Of a DNA stretch of 32,705 nucleotides, positions 32,389 through 32,705 are shown one piece after another. The first letter of the stretch is position 1. Each line of letters opens with the position of its first letter. The notes beneath the pieces were generated by a model. It was not told the origin of the DNA, ran no database searches, and worked only from the letters and a program-made list of their open reading frames with translations. This DNA is from Stomatobaculum sp. (GTDB lineage: Bacteria > Bacillota_A > Clostridia > Lachnospirales > Lachnospiraceae), in the NCBI GenBank assembly GCA_017449925.1, contig JAFSYO010000082.1:1-32705 (forward strand), read 5' to 3'. The translations under genes and the position numbers were made by a program.

Positions 32389-32437
32389 GGGTTTTTCTTG
32401 TCGAACGTCAATTCAGCTGAATCTGAAACTACATAAA

Positions 32438-32469
32438 AATACCCTGGAACCATAGGATTCCAGGGTATT
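32438..32469 (-). terminator. terminator hairpin, copy 2 of a repeated element
   Basis: Stem AATACCCTGGAA / TTCCAGGGTATT, same loop CCATAGGA as copy 1, followed on the minus strand by TTTTT. It would end a gene entering from beyond the right edge. Confidence 0.82.
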
Positions 32470-32705
32470 TGGTATTCGAAGATTTGATTAACGCTTGCTG
32501 AATTTCCTTATCTCTTCGGAGACCGTCAGGCACTTCCAAAAACACCCGAGAAAACTGAGATGGTTTTGCGTTTTCCGCTCGGTTTTGCTTGATTCTGGCG
32601 GTTTCTGTAAGCAAAAATCGTGATTCCCGGTTACAACTCAAACCCCGTATGGAGTGAGGATTTGCTGCATATGTGCTTCATACCCATTGCATCCCAGGGC
32701 GATGG
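32470..32705 (-). other. right-edge region, possible 3' end of a gene entering the window
   Basis: No complete gene is supported. On the minus strand an open frame enters from the edge and reads IALGCNGYEAHMQQILTPYGV before a TGA at 32640-32638, which is plausible as a protein C-terminus but only 21 codons long. The remaining sequence to the hairpin at 32469 carries short frames without ribosome sites. With the hairpin it forms a likely gene end plus terminator. Confidence 0.3.

Noticed and set aside
32429..32641. 70-codon minus-strand open frame near the right edge
   Set aside because: It reads through the hairpin terminator, has no ribosome site and no recognisable similarity.

Overview
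The window looks like chromosomal DNA of an anaerobic member of the Bacillota, class Clostridia, most likely a gut or rumen Lachnospiraceae-type organism. The reasons are the strong AGGAGG-type ribosome binding sites, A/T-rich promoters set in fairly GC-rich coding DNA, choline-binding-type cell-wall repeats, BspA-type leucine-rich repeats, a SpoIIE-type phosphatase and many secreted lipoproteins. The genus is inference. I see no rRNA, tRNA, CRISPR array or intact insertion sequence.

Layout. (1) 73-3377, minus strand: a run transcribed toward the left edge, with a radical SAM SPL-family protein that has lost two of its three cluster cysteines, acylphosphatase, a small cupin, a short-chain dehydrogenase and thioredoxin reductase (trxB). 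(2) 3500-9281: a 2-hydroxycarboxylate-type transporter diverging from an S66 LD-carboxypeptidase, which meets a 2-keto-4-pentenoate hydratase-family gene stop codon to stop codon. That hydratase is the last gene of a minus-strand run with an MBOAT O-acyltransferase and its SGNH-like partner. (3) 9442-11457, plus strand: a transglutaminase-like lipoprotein and a very compact CAP-domain secreted protein, each followed by a clear terminator. (4) 11544-14052: an HD phosphohydrolase overlapping a DUF5131-DUF4186 fusion protein, a decayed flavodoxin/FMN-reductase 3' end, and a GNAT acetyltransferase. (5) 14073-21183, minus: a lipoprotein coupled to a sensor SpoIIE-type phosphatase, a cell-wall-repeat protein, and a large lipoprotein with a hexapeptide helical linker. 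(6) 21264-25550, minus: UDP-glucose 6-dehydrogenase (ugd), an NCS2 purine permease, a CDF metal exporter and a small HAD-like protein. (7) 25689-32316: a membrane-anchored protein of unknown function; a lipoprotein that joins 23-residue leucine-rich repeats to a full serpin; a zinc-ribbon protein coupled to an unrecognised protein; and a MerR regulator whose promoter carries an operator in a 19-bp spacer. The right edge holds a terminator-like hairpin also present 2.8 kb away, and perhaps the end of another gene.

Together the genes suggest a cell strongly invested in its envelope and exterior: polymer O-acetylation (MBOAT/SGNH), peptidoglycan trimming (S66 peptidase), nucleotide-sugar supply (ugd), and at least four lipoproteins plus CAP and wall-binding proteins. 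The most unusual items are the leucine-rich-repeat/serpin chimera, the radical SAM protein without its cluster motif, and the DUF5131-DUF4186 fusion overlapping an HD hydrolase. All functions are read from motifs by eye; no database search was possible.
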